Source: Climacteris rufus (lineage: Eukaryota > Chordata > Aves > Passeriformes > Climacteridae). From it: 64,000 nt of DNA. The stretch's first letter is position 1, and each line of letters starts with the position of its first letter. Location of the stretch: contig VZRZ01006843.1 in the NCBI GenBank assembly GCA_013398175.1, forward strand, positions 62,001 through 126,000. Reading direction: 5' to 3'. The translations under genes were made by a program, and so were the position numbers. The notes beneath the pieces are model-generated. The model saw nothing but the letters and a program-made list of their open reading frames with translations. It was not told the DNA's origin and did not search any database. Below are positions 40,801 to 53,900 of this stretch, one piece after another.

Positions 40801-43800
40801 ACTGAGTTCTATTTGCATGTGAGCTACTTAATTTCTTTCCAAGTCAGCTTCAGATTGCTGTGAGGGAGAAGTTGTGTTGCTTCACCTGTTTCCATGCATC
40901 ACACTATCAAAGAGATCCAGTCCTCTGTCTTTACCTTCCTCCTCTTTAATGTTTGAAACTTAACTTGTGTTTCTTTCTGTGACTTCTGACAGGATACATA
41001 AACAGCACATAACATTTCTAGAGTTTTGACATTTTATACAAGCTACTGCAGGTAAAAAATCTAATGAGTATAAGGAGCCTTATCAATCTGAAAGCAAGTT
41101 TTCTTGGTAACTGGCTTTATAACTTACTGCTAAAAGTAATGTATGATAGACCACCAAAAGGTCAAACTTTACAACTTTCCTAGGGATTTCTGGGATTTTC
41201 TGCTGTTCATATAATTCAAAATATACCATATTGCACTGCCAAACTGGTTTTCACTCTCTTGGGAAGCAGGGATTATTTAGTACTCAGAAATTCCAATATT
41301 TATCAACATTACTCACCATCAAATTCTAGCAGCTCAACTTCGAGTCCACAAAGTCAAACCCCCGCATTTTCTTTACAGAACACATTTAGCCAGATCAGAG
41401 CTTCTCCTGATAACTGATATATCATGAAAATGTGCAAATCCAGGCTGAAGTACAATTCCAGCCACCTTACCTTGGGGATGTCAGCAGTGACTTGCCCTCT
41501 GACCGCTGGGCTTCTAAAAGCTGCTGGAGTTGGTTCTGCAATGTCACACGTTCCACTGTCTGCCTGCAAGAAAATGTAAGACTGTTTACATCAAATTGTA
41601 AACCTAACTGCATAAATAAGTTACAGGAAAACTGATACTACCCTTTCAGCTTTGTATTAAAGAAAGAAGTCCTTTTCACCTTTACTTTGGTAATGAAAAG
41701 AAAATTTATAAACATACACATAGAGAGTTTGTACTTTTGTCTAAATCTCTATTGATATTTTGTAATCACTGCACTAGAACAACTGAGAGATTATTCATAT
41801 ATTCATATTATTCATATACTCATTATTCATATAAGGACAAGTGTGTGTATTCACCACAAGCAGTGGTGAATTGAAACTGAGTGACTCACAGACACAAAAA
41901 TATGGCAAACAGGGCCATTTGTTTCTTACTTGTTTGTAGAAAAGAATAGAAAGTAGACAGATTAAGCAGTCACTTCCTACATTCAGTGGATGGCCTTTAT
42001 CAGCTAAGCAACAGCTTGGGCAACTGCTCTCTCCCTTTCTATTTGCAAATGAACTCAGAGACGAGTCTCTGCCCACTGAAAAGGATTAGTCCAAACTTCA
42101 GCTGCAGAATGGAGTTAGGTATGAGACTTCTGTACCACATCTGCTTGCTGCCCAACCTCACCAAAGGTCCCACCTGTGCTCTGCATCCACCTTATCCTCA
42201 GTAGCACTATACCCACTGCAGTTTACCTCTTTCAGTGTGGTGTTGTGATCTACACTGTTTTGCAAATAACTTCAGAGACCAACATTCAAAAAATTGCAAT
42301 AGTACCTAAAAATTGTTAGTAATATGAGAGCAATATCCACAGTAGAAACTTCATTTACCATTTATCATGTGTAATCATATCTGTTGTCCTGCAACATACT
42401 AATTACCACAGGCAGGACTCAGCTGAACAATATAACCTGCAAACCCTCAAGTAGTACTACAAGAATGACAGAATAGATCAATTTGCCACAAAAAAGTCTT
42501 GTCCCTTTCCCTGCTTCATACAATCCAGATGTTCCATTCTTTCCCTTTATCTTGTTGACACAGATAACATTCAATCTTATTTAGCAATCTGTAACTTCCA
42601 GTGCATCTAAACACTGCACAGACAGAATTATTGGAAAACTACTAGGAAACAAGAGCTTTTTATTACTGTACATATGATACGCTTAACCTGAAACAGAACT
42701 GGTACATTGGCTTTATTCCCTGATCCTGATCAAATGACCATGGGAAAATGACTTTTTATCTGCTTCTCCCAGGCTCTGTTTCTGTTGCTGCCTCAGTAAG
42801 ATGTTTTCAGTACTTTTATTCTTGTTGGATCTGCAGAAATAAGACAGTTCTTGACCAGTGAGCTGGACACTTTCCTAGCTTGCATGCTATCAGCAGAAGA
42901 TTTAACTGAGTTCCAAATCCAGTCTTTGTAGCTGGCAATGTCAAAGCCAGAAAGAATCCAGATTACTTTTTAGACCAGAGGTTGTACTTACAGGGCTGGC
43001 AGAAAACAAATGTATTGCTTTGAATATATCAAAGTGAGTTTGAAAAGTGCTACAGAAACAAAGGTGTGATCTTGACACACTGCCTTGCCAGCACATTTTA
43101 CAATATAGCCATGCTTTATGTAGATCCTTTTTTCCTTTCATTTTCCTTCTTTCTTCCTTTGGCCTACACACTATCTTAGACTATTTTAAAATTATTCCTA
43201 ACATCTGTCAACATTGGCTTATATTGCATCTCCCCAGATGTTCTAAGAGCCAGGGAAATTTTCATTTGAGATTAGGTTGTGATTAGTCTGTTTTCTTTTC
43301 CTTTTATCACTCCTTCAGTTTCTATTTCTAAATATCTAAGTAGTGCAGCTAACAGTTTTTTATGTTTTTAGCTTTAGTGGAAATCTCTGACATGTTTTCT
43401 TCTTGAGTTAATGTTCTCTTTTCACTTAAACAATTCACTGTGCTGGAAGAGTTGAAGTTTACTCTGTTTCCACATTTAACTAGTTAGTACATAATTCACA
43501 GACACCCACACATATTGCCAGCACTATCCCTAAATATATATAACATACACATATATATCTAACATGGAAGACAAAGGATCACAACCTCTTGGAATAGCAA
43601 TACTGCAAAGTATTAAAGCCACACTGATTTAGGAGACAAGATCACTATAGCTTCAGGGTAAGAGGGTATACTTCTTTTATTATAATTAATGGCCAAATTA
43701 TGAGGGTCTAACTTAGAGAGCATTTCCAGTGAGTAATATATAAGGACCCTTCAGGGTCCACCTAGATATCTCTGGACCACAACTGCCTCCTAAAGAAATC

Positions 43801-46800
43801 AGGGAGCTCAGTAACTGCAGAGGGAATAGGCTGAGGCACTGGGCTCTACTGGAGTATCTTTCGTAGCATGTTTTCTTACTTCTCCATTTTTTTTTTTCAA
43901 ATAACACAAGAATGGCTACTATACAAAGCAGAACATAAAATGGCTTGACTTAAGTAAAAAAGAGATGAACATTGTAAAGTTTATATGGGGTTTCTTACCA
44001 TATATCTATATAACACGTACTACCCCTAAAAAACTCCAACCAGCCAAAAACATCAGCAACTTGCACACGCTTTACCATACCACAACAAATTTTTTTTGTT
44101 CAGCTGTTTTAACAGCTAGTCCTAGGAATTTCCAGGAAAATCATGGATATCTTTTACAGAACACAGAAAAGTGCCTACAACAGAGAATATTAAATTATTT
44201 TCTCATCTTCTTCATTTTGCTTTGATCTTTTTCTTGGCTTGATTTTGGCTTGGAGTGTACCAAAAGAATCAGTAGGTGCCTCATTCATTAATTGGTTTGT
44301 TCATCCAGATCTATAAATGCAGGACAGTGCGATGTGGGAATGCAGGTCCATCATCAGGGAGCATTGCAAAAGAAGTCTCTGGAAGCATTAATTTTATGTC
44401 TGACATAAATTTAATTCTGTCACGGTCTCTTCAGATGAGGAAAGCCCAACTAATACAAGTCATACTGCATGTAGGAATTTTCTACAGTGGCAGCTATGGA
44501 CTTATTTAGGCAGATGAAATCAGTGAGGGAATAACTAAGATTGTAAGACCTATGGAGACCTCAGGCAGTACAATGAAAGCAATTTTGTATAGCTTCTATG
44601 AAAAACTTTTGCAACTGTCTGAAGTATTTGGTTTAGTTCAGAAAATTTTGTAATTAGCAAGAGATGTAAAGCAAAGCTTATATTTTGCAGTCAGTAACAG
44701 CAGGTTTTTGTGGGCCACTTTCCTTTCCACCCATGGAAAGAATTGCTTGGTTTTTTTCTCTTCTGGGGAAAACCCTTAGTTAATTCTCTTGTAAAGATTT
44801 GATGGAACATTTGTAAATACCACTTATTTCCTTCTTTCAAATAGAAAGGCTTTTCTTTCTGAATGGAGACTTAGACTCAGCTGAGAATGTTTTTCTATGT
44901 ATTTGTCATGTGAGCTGCTTTGGTTCAAAGAGTTGAATGATGTGAAGACTAGAAAAATGCGATGTTATTCTTTCCATTTTGTGCCTTCTGTTCAGGAATG
45001 GTTCTGAACTGTGTGATGGGTTGGAATAACTTCTTTTTACAGCTGTTCTATGTTGCTTGGTGTCTGGAAGAATCCATAAAAAGAGAATAGAAAGTGATCC
45101 ATCCTGCTTTGAGTTAAAATCAAAGGTCTTAGTAAGTACTTGTCTAAGACCATTCCTTCACTGCTTTTATTCTTGCAGAACATCAGCCTTTCCAGTCTTC
45201 TGGTGGTTGGGGAAACAGTGTTATCAGATAAGGCTCTTATGCTTCATTAATAAGGCACTCAAAACAAAGAAGATTGCATGATCAGCTCATGTTTATGGCA
45301 CCCGAGGGAAGGCTGAGAAGCACATAAAAGCTTTCAGTGTTGATACTGACTGTTCAGATAATCCATGATACAATCACACCTCTTCTGTCTCTAGAACAAT
45401 GTTCATTAACACTGGCAGAAGTAGTTGGAGAAAATCCAGGAAAGCCGGCTCAGCTGCCCAGGCTGGAGCTATTCCTATGTAAGAGGTGTTTGAAGTGACT
45501 TAGACAGTAAACTTGATTTCCACCTGTTGCCATCTGACACTTTCAGGATCTTCAACAGTGCTGCAGCCAATGGATTCTACTGCTATGACAGAGATGCCCT
45601 TGACAAGCTGCTCTAGGGATGTACTTTGTACCATCCTTGGATTTTTCAGAAGGATAAGAACTGCAAAACAGGGCAAGAGTCTTTCTCCATTATCCCTTCT
45701 GGCTCCTGAACATGAGCCTCTGAAAATGGTCCATTGCATTTATCAAAACCATTTGTGGCCAGAGGCCTGCAGCCCAAACAGTCATGCAGAAGCTGCTCTT
45801 TCAAGCAGAAAATAGATTATTTCATTGCCTCAGTAAACTGCAACAGGGTTACACAAGAGACTTACATCTCTTTGTAGAAGAGGGAGAAAAGGCTGCTGTT
45901 GCACTTACTGGAACTAATCTGAAGCCTGAAAAATATGCTGCTTAAGGGAAACACATTTAACTTCAGCTGAAACAAGCAAAGAAACCCATCAGAGGCCAGA
46001 TAAGGATCATTTAAATGACTTCCTATGGATGCAGTCTGTGAGATGACTGGGCATACTTGGAAAAGCGTTAATGCTTTTGTCATGAAAGTCACAACGAGAC
46101 TATTTCTGTGGGAGTGAGCAGCCTGCTGACTGATATCACAACTCTTTTATTTCACTATGAGAGTTAACAGTTATAACAAGTACTGGGTGAGAACTGAAGA
46201 GAATTGAAATACGGGTATTTTGTGGTTGCCATTTCTACTTCCTGGTGTGTGTGGCATTTTTCTTTATTGTTCTGCTGAATTATGGGGAAAATACATTTCA
46301 TTATATATTGATATGTATCAGATGCTAATGCTGTCTTCCAGGGAAACGACCGATGTTTATTTTTTTCATCCTTTATATTAGTTGATTGTATTTTTCAGCA
46401 AATGGACCAACTACAAGGAGGTACACTGAAATATCCAGGGAACAGTGGCAGGCTCTAAAATTATGAAAACTGTGAATGCTATAATGATTCTTAGTTCAGT
46501 GTTGGTATTTTTGACAGTGTAAGTGCAAAAGAATGAAGATACTGCAAAGAGAAAATGTCAAAGACAAGCAGATCACTTACCAGTTAGTGTAATGGGAAAA
46601 AGAGATTCAGCCTGGCGAATTTCACTTAATTCAAGGTCAACTAGTGTAAATATTTCATTATTGGTTCAGGTATTGGGAAACAAAGAAACACAGACATTTA
46701 AAACATTTGTTGTCCCCTTTTCCAAGCTCAACTTCTCTCCCAGATTCATTTGCACTCATAGATCCTATTCTCCACCATTCTCAGGCTTCACTCCAGACAC

Positions 46801-49800
46801 CTCTCTTTCCCTCTTGTCATTGCTGCAGGTTATCCCCAGTCTTTTCCATAAGCCAACATGCAGCACCAGTCAGGGTTCATGTGCAGCAGTTTCTCTCTTA
46901 CGCTCCTTTTTCCCCACTCTTTCCTGTTCTCTAGTGTGGGTCTTTGACAGGCTGCATTCCATTCAGGAAACCACTGGCTGTGGTGTGGGCTTGTCCATGG
47001 GCTGCAGCCCTTTCCAGGGATGTACCTGTTCTACCATGGGTACTCTATGGGCCACAGTCTATTTGCGGGTGTGCCTTCTCCACTATGGTGCACCTCCAGC
47101 TCCTCTGACCTTGCTGTTCCCTCTGATTGTCAGTCTCCTCTCCTCTCCTCTCCTCTCCTCTCCTCTCCAGCATTTTCTGTTCTTTCTTAAACTTGGTTTC
47201 ACAGAGGTGCTATAAAAATGGTTGATGGGGCTTGCTGTGTCCTGTAGTGGGTCTGCTGTCCAACAAAGGGAAGCCCCTCACCTGTTCTCAGGCCACTCTG
47301 CAGCTGCCCTGCTAGCAGAGTATTGTAATTTATACCCAATACAATTAGCTACATGCTGCTTGAATATAATGATATGGCCTTCTCTAAACATGGGGTTATC
47401 AGAAGTCATTTTCATGGACTGTTATAGCTGATAAGCTCTTGATCACATATCTAAGTTGGTACAATGTTAGGTCCATGCTTATGGGCCTATTGACTTGTTA
47501 AGTCACAGTAACTGCACCTACAATCAAAGCAAACAATTAGAATAATTTGTGTTTCAAAATAATAGGCTTTTTATAGAATGTTTAATAAAAACCATACCAA
47601 AATATTAAAACTAGTTAATATGAAGAAATACAGAACAGAAGATATTTCCTGAGTAGCCATTGTGGGTTTTGGTGACTTTCCAAGTAAAAAAAAAAAAATC
47701 CTTCCAAATGCTATTTCTACTATTCCTCCCAACACCAACACCCGGCACTGTATCTGGGAAGAGCCACTCACTGTATACAAAAGCATGCTATGTGCTACAG
47801 AAATAATAGTCTGTAATGATGTGATCCCAATATATGTAAAGGAAAAAGAGACTGGATTGCTTCATACATACCCTTTTCAGCTGCCACTCCCTTCATCTAT
47901 GTTCACAACAAACTGCCACAAAAACAACAGCTGAAAAACTGAGCTGCTAAAGGTGAAGGGGCAAATACTCGAGAGCAGGAAAGAGTGGAGAAATAAGGTA
48001 GAAATATGACTTGAAAATGTCATCTATAAGAAGAAGAAAACAGACACTGCTAATAAATTGAAGATGAAGTAGGGCATTGTTTTAAGATCAATCCTTGCTG
48101 ACAATGAAACACTTACTCCTTCAGCTGCTTAGTTAGCTTGACAACCTGAGAGGCCAATGACATACATGTCTCCACAACTACTAAGTAGCGGGAACACATG
48201 GTGTGTCCATGTCGCTCAGCACTTTGTGAGGGCTTCTCTCCTACGTGGTTTTGCATGGTGACATTTGCTCCATATTCAACCAATGTCTGTAAAAACATAA
48301 AAGGGAAGGGTAACATCTGTAAGTCTGCTCTGACTTCTGATCAGCACCTGAATGGTTGGACACAATGAACTCCCCAATAAAATGCTTGAAAATGTTAGTT
48401 TAGCCAATCTCATTTTTAAAATTTAGTCACTGATAAGTCTGTATGCAGCTCGAGTTCAAACCACATACCAATTAAATTCTACCACTCAACAATAACATAG
48501 AAGAGTGCAACAATAACATAGAAGAGTGAGTGTTGCCCTGACTAGTGAGCTGCTCTTCAGAAGAGCAATACAAAGAATGTATTGTATATATTATTCCATC
48601 CTCTCCCCTTGAAGTTCTACTCAATTAATTTGTTTTCTGTTCATTCATTTGTACAGCACAGCATCACTTTCAGCATTCATACAGCATGAAAACAGAGGAC
48701 TTTCATTTGGCCGCCTATTGATTCTCTCCCGCATTACAGTAATAAACTTTTTCAGATGCACCTATCTACTCATTACAGAATATTGTGTTTACACATGGCA
48801 GACCTAGGAAACAAGACACAGGACATCTCTTCTAGATAACATCAGAGTCCAGAGCAGCGTGAACACATTGTTAGCCAGTTTATAGTGGGTGATGAGCTGT
48901 AATGGCTTACCAGGTCTGGTAGCTATCCTTGGGATCTCCACATTGCAATGTATTTTCACACACCCTTAGAATCTCATTTTAGGAATGTGTTTGGAACAGT
49001 GTTTGCTGACTTTTTTTTATGGTTTAGATCTCAATTTCCTACCACAGCAGAATCCCTATGTTTAAAACACTCAATAGAGCAGTCTTAGTGTCCTGATTTC
49101 TTACCTAAGTTATGTTTGGCTATGAAAGATGGGGCAGATACTTTAGGTTAGACAGGGTCAAATTTCTTATGGCAGATAAAGATCTGTACATTGGCTTTAT
49201 GAATCTGATTGGAATTTTGGGGGGATTTGGTTGCTGTGGTTTTTCAGTGCTGAAAGATGCCTGATTGCTTTGCACTTCCTTGGCTAGTCCCTATTTTCTT
49301 TTGAAGACATACTGAAATATGTGTCAGCTTTTAGTATTTAAGAAAAATAATGTCTTATATGCTAATGTATATCTCTGGGTTACAGTACTGGCAGAGAACC
49401 ATAGCTTGCTGCTGGAGAACTATACAGGTTGTACGCATGACATCTGAGTTACTCTGGGACCAGAATTCAGAGTGTTCTAAGTACAAAAGAAGTTCTGTCA
49501 GGCTGACCTCAAGACATCAAACAACTGAAGCAAGAATTGAGACCAGGTCTTCCGTCTTTATGATCTGTTTGTGATGATCAGTGTTAGGTGTTACTTGCAC
49601 TAATGGAGTAGGTAGAATAGGAAAATCTAAATGTTCACAATGCTTTATGCACACTGATTTGGAAAATTTCTGATTATATACACCCAGAAACTACAGCACC
49701 ATTAACTTTACACATACACGTGCAGGAGAGGAATTGCGTGGCTGAGCTCTTGGTTGACTTATCCAAGCAGAGCTGGTAAACCCCTGAGGATTAAAGCAAC

Positions 49801-50916
49801 TCTGTCAACCACAAACAGCAGACACAGAGACCTCTACATCTGCTGACAAGTGGAATAGTGGTCTGTCTGATCTGCTAAAACCATACAGAAAGGAAAGTTA
49901 CGAACATTTGCATTGCAACTTATGTCAATAGATTGTGTTTAATTTGTCAAGAAGAAAATGAAGGAGAGTTATGACCTTGCAGAAAGTAATCATATGATTT
50001 GAAACATGACAGGAGCATCATCTGCTCATAAACATAGTGTATAAGAGGGACAGGGACTTTTCATTTTTTATGCTGCTGTTTATAGTTCCCTGTTTCTTTA
50101 TCACTTCTTTCTTCTTACCAGATTATTCACTGTACATTGTTTTAAATTAGACTATAAGATTACTAGGTAGAGGGCTTATTTTGTTTCACAGCACAATAAA
50201 ATATCCACTGCACTTGAGACTGTAAAGTGTTAGTGAAGTGACATTGCTAACATTGTGTATTTTTATCATCACTAGATATTTGGATTATTTATTTCTCATG
50301 GCTTCACTTCAATACAAAGCACTTGCTTAATCACAATACCTAAAATAAAACAATCTTGAGACTTCTAAGCCATTTATTAAGGTTCATTCTTCACAGGGAA
50401 AGCAGGGCTAGTCTCTTTTTTGTTCAGTTTTATCCACTAAAACAGCCTGCAGATGTCACCACTCTGTTCAAAATCATCTACGCTTATTTCTTTTTCAAAT
50501 GCATTGCACATCTTGAGGCACTGTTGAGATAACAGCCCTAAACACACACTCCGTAGCACCCCATCTGCCACAACTATGCTCTGCACTACTAAATCATAAA
50601 CATTTCCTCTATCCACTTTTTTCCAACTGATCATAGTAGTTGTCTGCAACACAGTAATAAATCCACTAGATTCAGTGATACTTTATTTCATTTTTGTATT
50701 TCTGCAGGGTCCATTCCTCACACCTTTAAGAAAAAGGACATGTCCCCTCAATACAAAAATGCAGAGATGGTCATGTTCTCCAAATCTATTTGAATGTATT
50801 TTTTCAAATCTATTCATTCAGCTTAACCTATTTTTCTTTTTTTATTATGTGAGACTCTCAAACTGTTTTTTATGGAGTTACATCTTCTCAGTGTCCAGAT
50901 ACATAAATAGATTGCT

Positions 50917-50957
<41 letters not shown>

Positions 50958-53900
50958 CTCTGCTTATTATTATTCTACTCTGTAGATTCATCACAGCAAT
51001 GTGCACAAATATATTTAGCTCTCTGAAGAGGTTAGCTAATGAAAATTGACTAGCTGTTTTTCTTTTAGGGTTGGACTAATACAAATGTTCTGTATTTGCA
51101 GTGGCCTAAGAGATGACGTGAATCAGTTCATGTGTGGTAACAGGAATAACATGTTTACTGATAAATATCTGAGTCCTTTGAGAATTACTGCTCCTTCTTA
51201 GACATGTCTTCCTCCCTTACTTGAACTAACTACTTCAATTTTTATTTCTTGCCTTTCTGCCAAGTGGTTATTTATTCTTTTATCTCTTCTTCTCCAATGA
51301 CTAGTTTGTTTATCAAATCCTTCTCTGCAATTTCCTGGAATAATTTTATTATTATTTCTTCTCCAAACAGCTTTTACTCAAAGTGCTGACAACACAAATA
51401 CTGAAATGTACTCCTATGACTAACGGTCCTAGCATATTTGATGGACAAAGGGTACATCTGCAATTCAACACTAAGTTAAGTTGCTTCATCTTCAGTAATT
51501 TACTAGAAGTGCTGGTAAATTATTCCCCAACCAGGTAAGTTCCACTGACTGGAAGCTGCCAAATGTGGCACCCATCTAAAAGAAGGGTTGAAAGAAGGAT
51601 CCAAGGAACAAGAGGCCTGTCAGCCTGACCTCAGTGCCAGGGAAGTTCATAGAGCAGATCACCTTAATCATCCTCATGCATGAAGTACAGGACAGCCAGG
51701 GGATCTTGCCCAGCCAGCATGGGTTTGTGAAAGGCAGGTTCTGCTTGAACCACCTGATCTCATTCTATTTCAAGGTGACCTGCTTAGTGGATGAGGAAAA
51801 GGCTGTGGCTATATCTACCCAAACTTTAGTAAAGCCTTTGACACTGTTTTGCATAATATTCTCCTGGAAAAATGGGCTCCCTTGAGGTGGATGGATGTAC
51901 TGTTCACTGAGTGAAAAATGGGCTGGATGGGCAGAGCCCTGAGAGTGGTGGTAAGCATATTTACATGCAGATGGTGGCTGGCCATCGGTGGTATTCCCTA
52001 GGGCTCAGTGTTGGGGCCAGACCTGTTTAACATAATCAACAACATGGATGAGGGGATTGAGTGCACCCCCAGTAAGCACTCAGATTACAGTAGGCGGTAG
52101 GAAGATTCTGCAGAGAATCACAGATTCCTGCTGGATGGCAGAAAGTCTCTGCAGAGGGGTCTGGATAGGACAGCTCAAAGGTCTGAGGCCAATTGTATGA
52201 GGTTCAAGTGCACTTGGGCCACCCCATGCAGCACAATAGGATTGGGGCAGAGTGGCTGGAAAGCTGCCTGGCAGAAAAGAACCTGGGGTTGCTGGCCGAC
52301 AGCAGCTGCACATGAGCCAGCATGTGCCAGATGCCCCAGAAGGGCAAGGGCATCCTGGCCTATATTAACAATAGTGTGGCTAGTGGGCACTGGTGAGGCT
52401 GCACATTGAGCCCTGTGTCCAGTTCTGAGCCCCTCATGACAAAAGAGACATTGAGGTGCTGGAGCGAGTGCAGAAAAGGACAATGGAGCTGCGAAAGGTC
52501 TGGAGCACAAGTTTTATGAGGAGCAGCTGAAGGAGTTGGGGATGTTTAGCCTGGAGAAAAGGACACTGAGGACATTGCTCTGTACAACTGTCTAAAAGGA
52601 GGTTATAGCCAGGTGGAGATCAGTCTCCTCTCCCAGCTAACAATTTAACAGGACAAGAAGAAATGGCCTCAGGTCATGCCAGGGGAGCTTTAGATTGGAT
52701 AATAGGAAAAAAACTTCACAGAAAGGGTTGTTATGCATTGGAACAGACTAACTGGTGAAGTAGTGGAGCCATTTTCCCTGAAAGTGTTCAAAACCTGTGT
52801 GGATATGGCACTAGAAGACACGGTTTAATGGTGAACACAGTGGTGGTGCTACACTTTGGTTGGAACCGATGATCTTCAAGATCTTTTCCAACCTTAATGA
52901 CTTTACAGTTCTATGACTCTATGACCAGCCATTCAGTTCAACTCTGTGGCTTTTTTTGGTACACCTGCATTGAACACAGGTACTGGACGGAGGTATCTAA
53001 ACCGGCTTAATCAGATCTGGCTCCCGTAAGTATGGTAGATGTGTAAGCCTTCTCAAATGGAGAAATTACCATTTTTAGCACTTCTAAACAACAGAATTGT
53101 ATTGTTTTCAGTGGCCAAGATGATTCATGGAGAATTAGTTAGAAATCAGCATCATCTTGTATTGAATATCACAGATCCATTCCAGGGTGGTAAGTCCAAA
53201 AAAGGATGGTTTACTAAAGGTGTAAATCCTTCAAAGTTATCTTTTATGCTTCCCCTAATTTGGAGAGCTACAAACACTCAATGGAAAAAGAAACAGAAGG
53301 CAAATATGAGAACAATAAGACAAGGATACATATCTGCACTGGCTGCCCTTTTGTAACACAAAAACATACACACTAGCTGCTTTTGTATAAACAATATAAG
53401 CACACTTTCATCTTGCAATACAGGTTCAGGCTTACAACAGCATAATTGAGAATAGGATCAAAAACTCAGAGCTTTTCAGTATTTCAGTCTGACTCCTACT
53501 GGATTAAAGTTCTCCCTTCTAATGTATTTCCCATAATAGTTTTTGTTTTTTGTCATCCAAGCTTGAAGTTTGGAGGTTTCCTTTATAGCTATCACTCTAC
53601 CTGTATGCATCCTAGATAGCCATGTTGAGCAGCTGTGTGAACAGCAGTATTTCCATCCTGGTCAACTTCATCCAGTGAAATCCCTTGTTCTTGCATAAAC
53701 TGAAGAAGCCACAGAAGGATTTTCTCCTAGGGGGAGAGAAATGTCACAAAATATAAGAAATAATGAAAAGCTAAACTAAAGGAATACTGGCACTGCCATC
53801 TGTTACTAATACTATCCAATAATTCCCTGTTTTCAGTCTCTTAACTTTGTAGGACTTAGTACATTATGGGTTTCTGGTTTGGTTTTTTGGGAGGGGGTTG

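Larger units (their letters stand above)
41564..48116 (-). other. SNCAIP: SNCAIP intron (6553 bp)
   Basis: GTAAGT...TTGCAG boundaries. It contains an ATTCAT/ATA-rich simple region near 41791-41836 and the LTR-like repeat at about 46690-47350 with its TCTCC microsatellite. The ORFs in it, the longest being 230 codons at 46523-47215, belong to the repeat and are not genes. Confidence 0.9.
48287..53600 (-). other. SNCAIP: SNCAIP intron (5314 bp)
   Basis: GTAGAG...TTACAG boundaries. It holds a 1.4-kb CR1 fragment (51538-52923), a TAA microsatellite (50918-50957) and a perfect 21-bp tandem duplication (48487-48528). Confidence 0.9.

Noticed and set aside
45513..45815. 100-codon plus-strand ORF in an SNCAIP intron
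   Set aside because: No family recognised, no splice or start context, and an overlapping antisense ORF of similar length.
46523..47215. 230-codon ORF on the plus strand
   Set aside because: It lies across an LTR-like repeat and a TCTCC microsatellite in an SNCAIP intron, has Ser/Leu/Pro-rich low-complexity composition and matches no family.
51634..51885. 83-codon ORF resembling reverse transcriptase
   Set aside because: It is part of a decayed CR1 LINE, listed as a mobile element and not as a gene.
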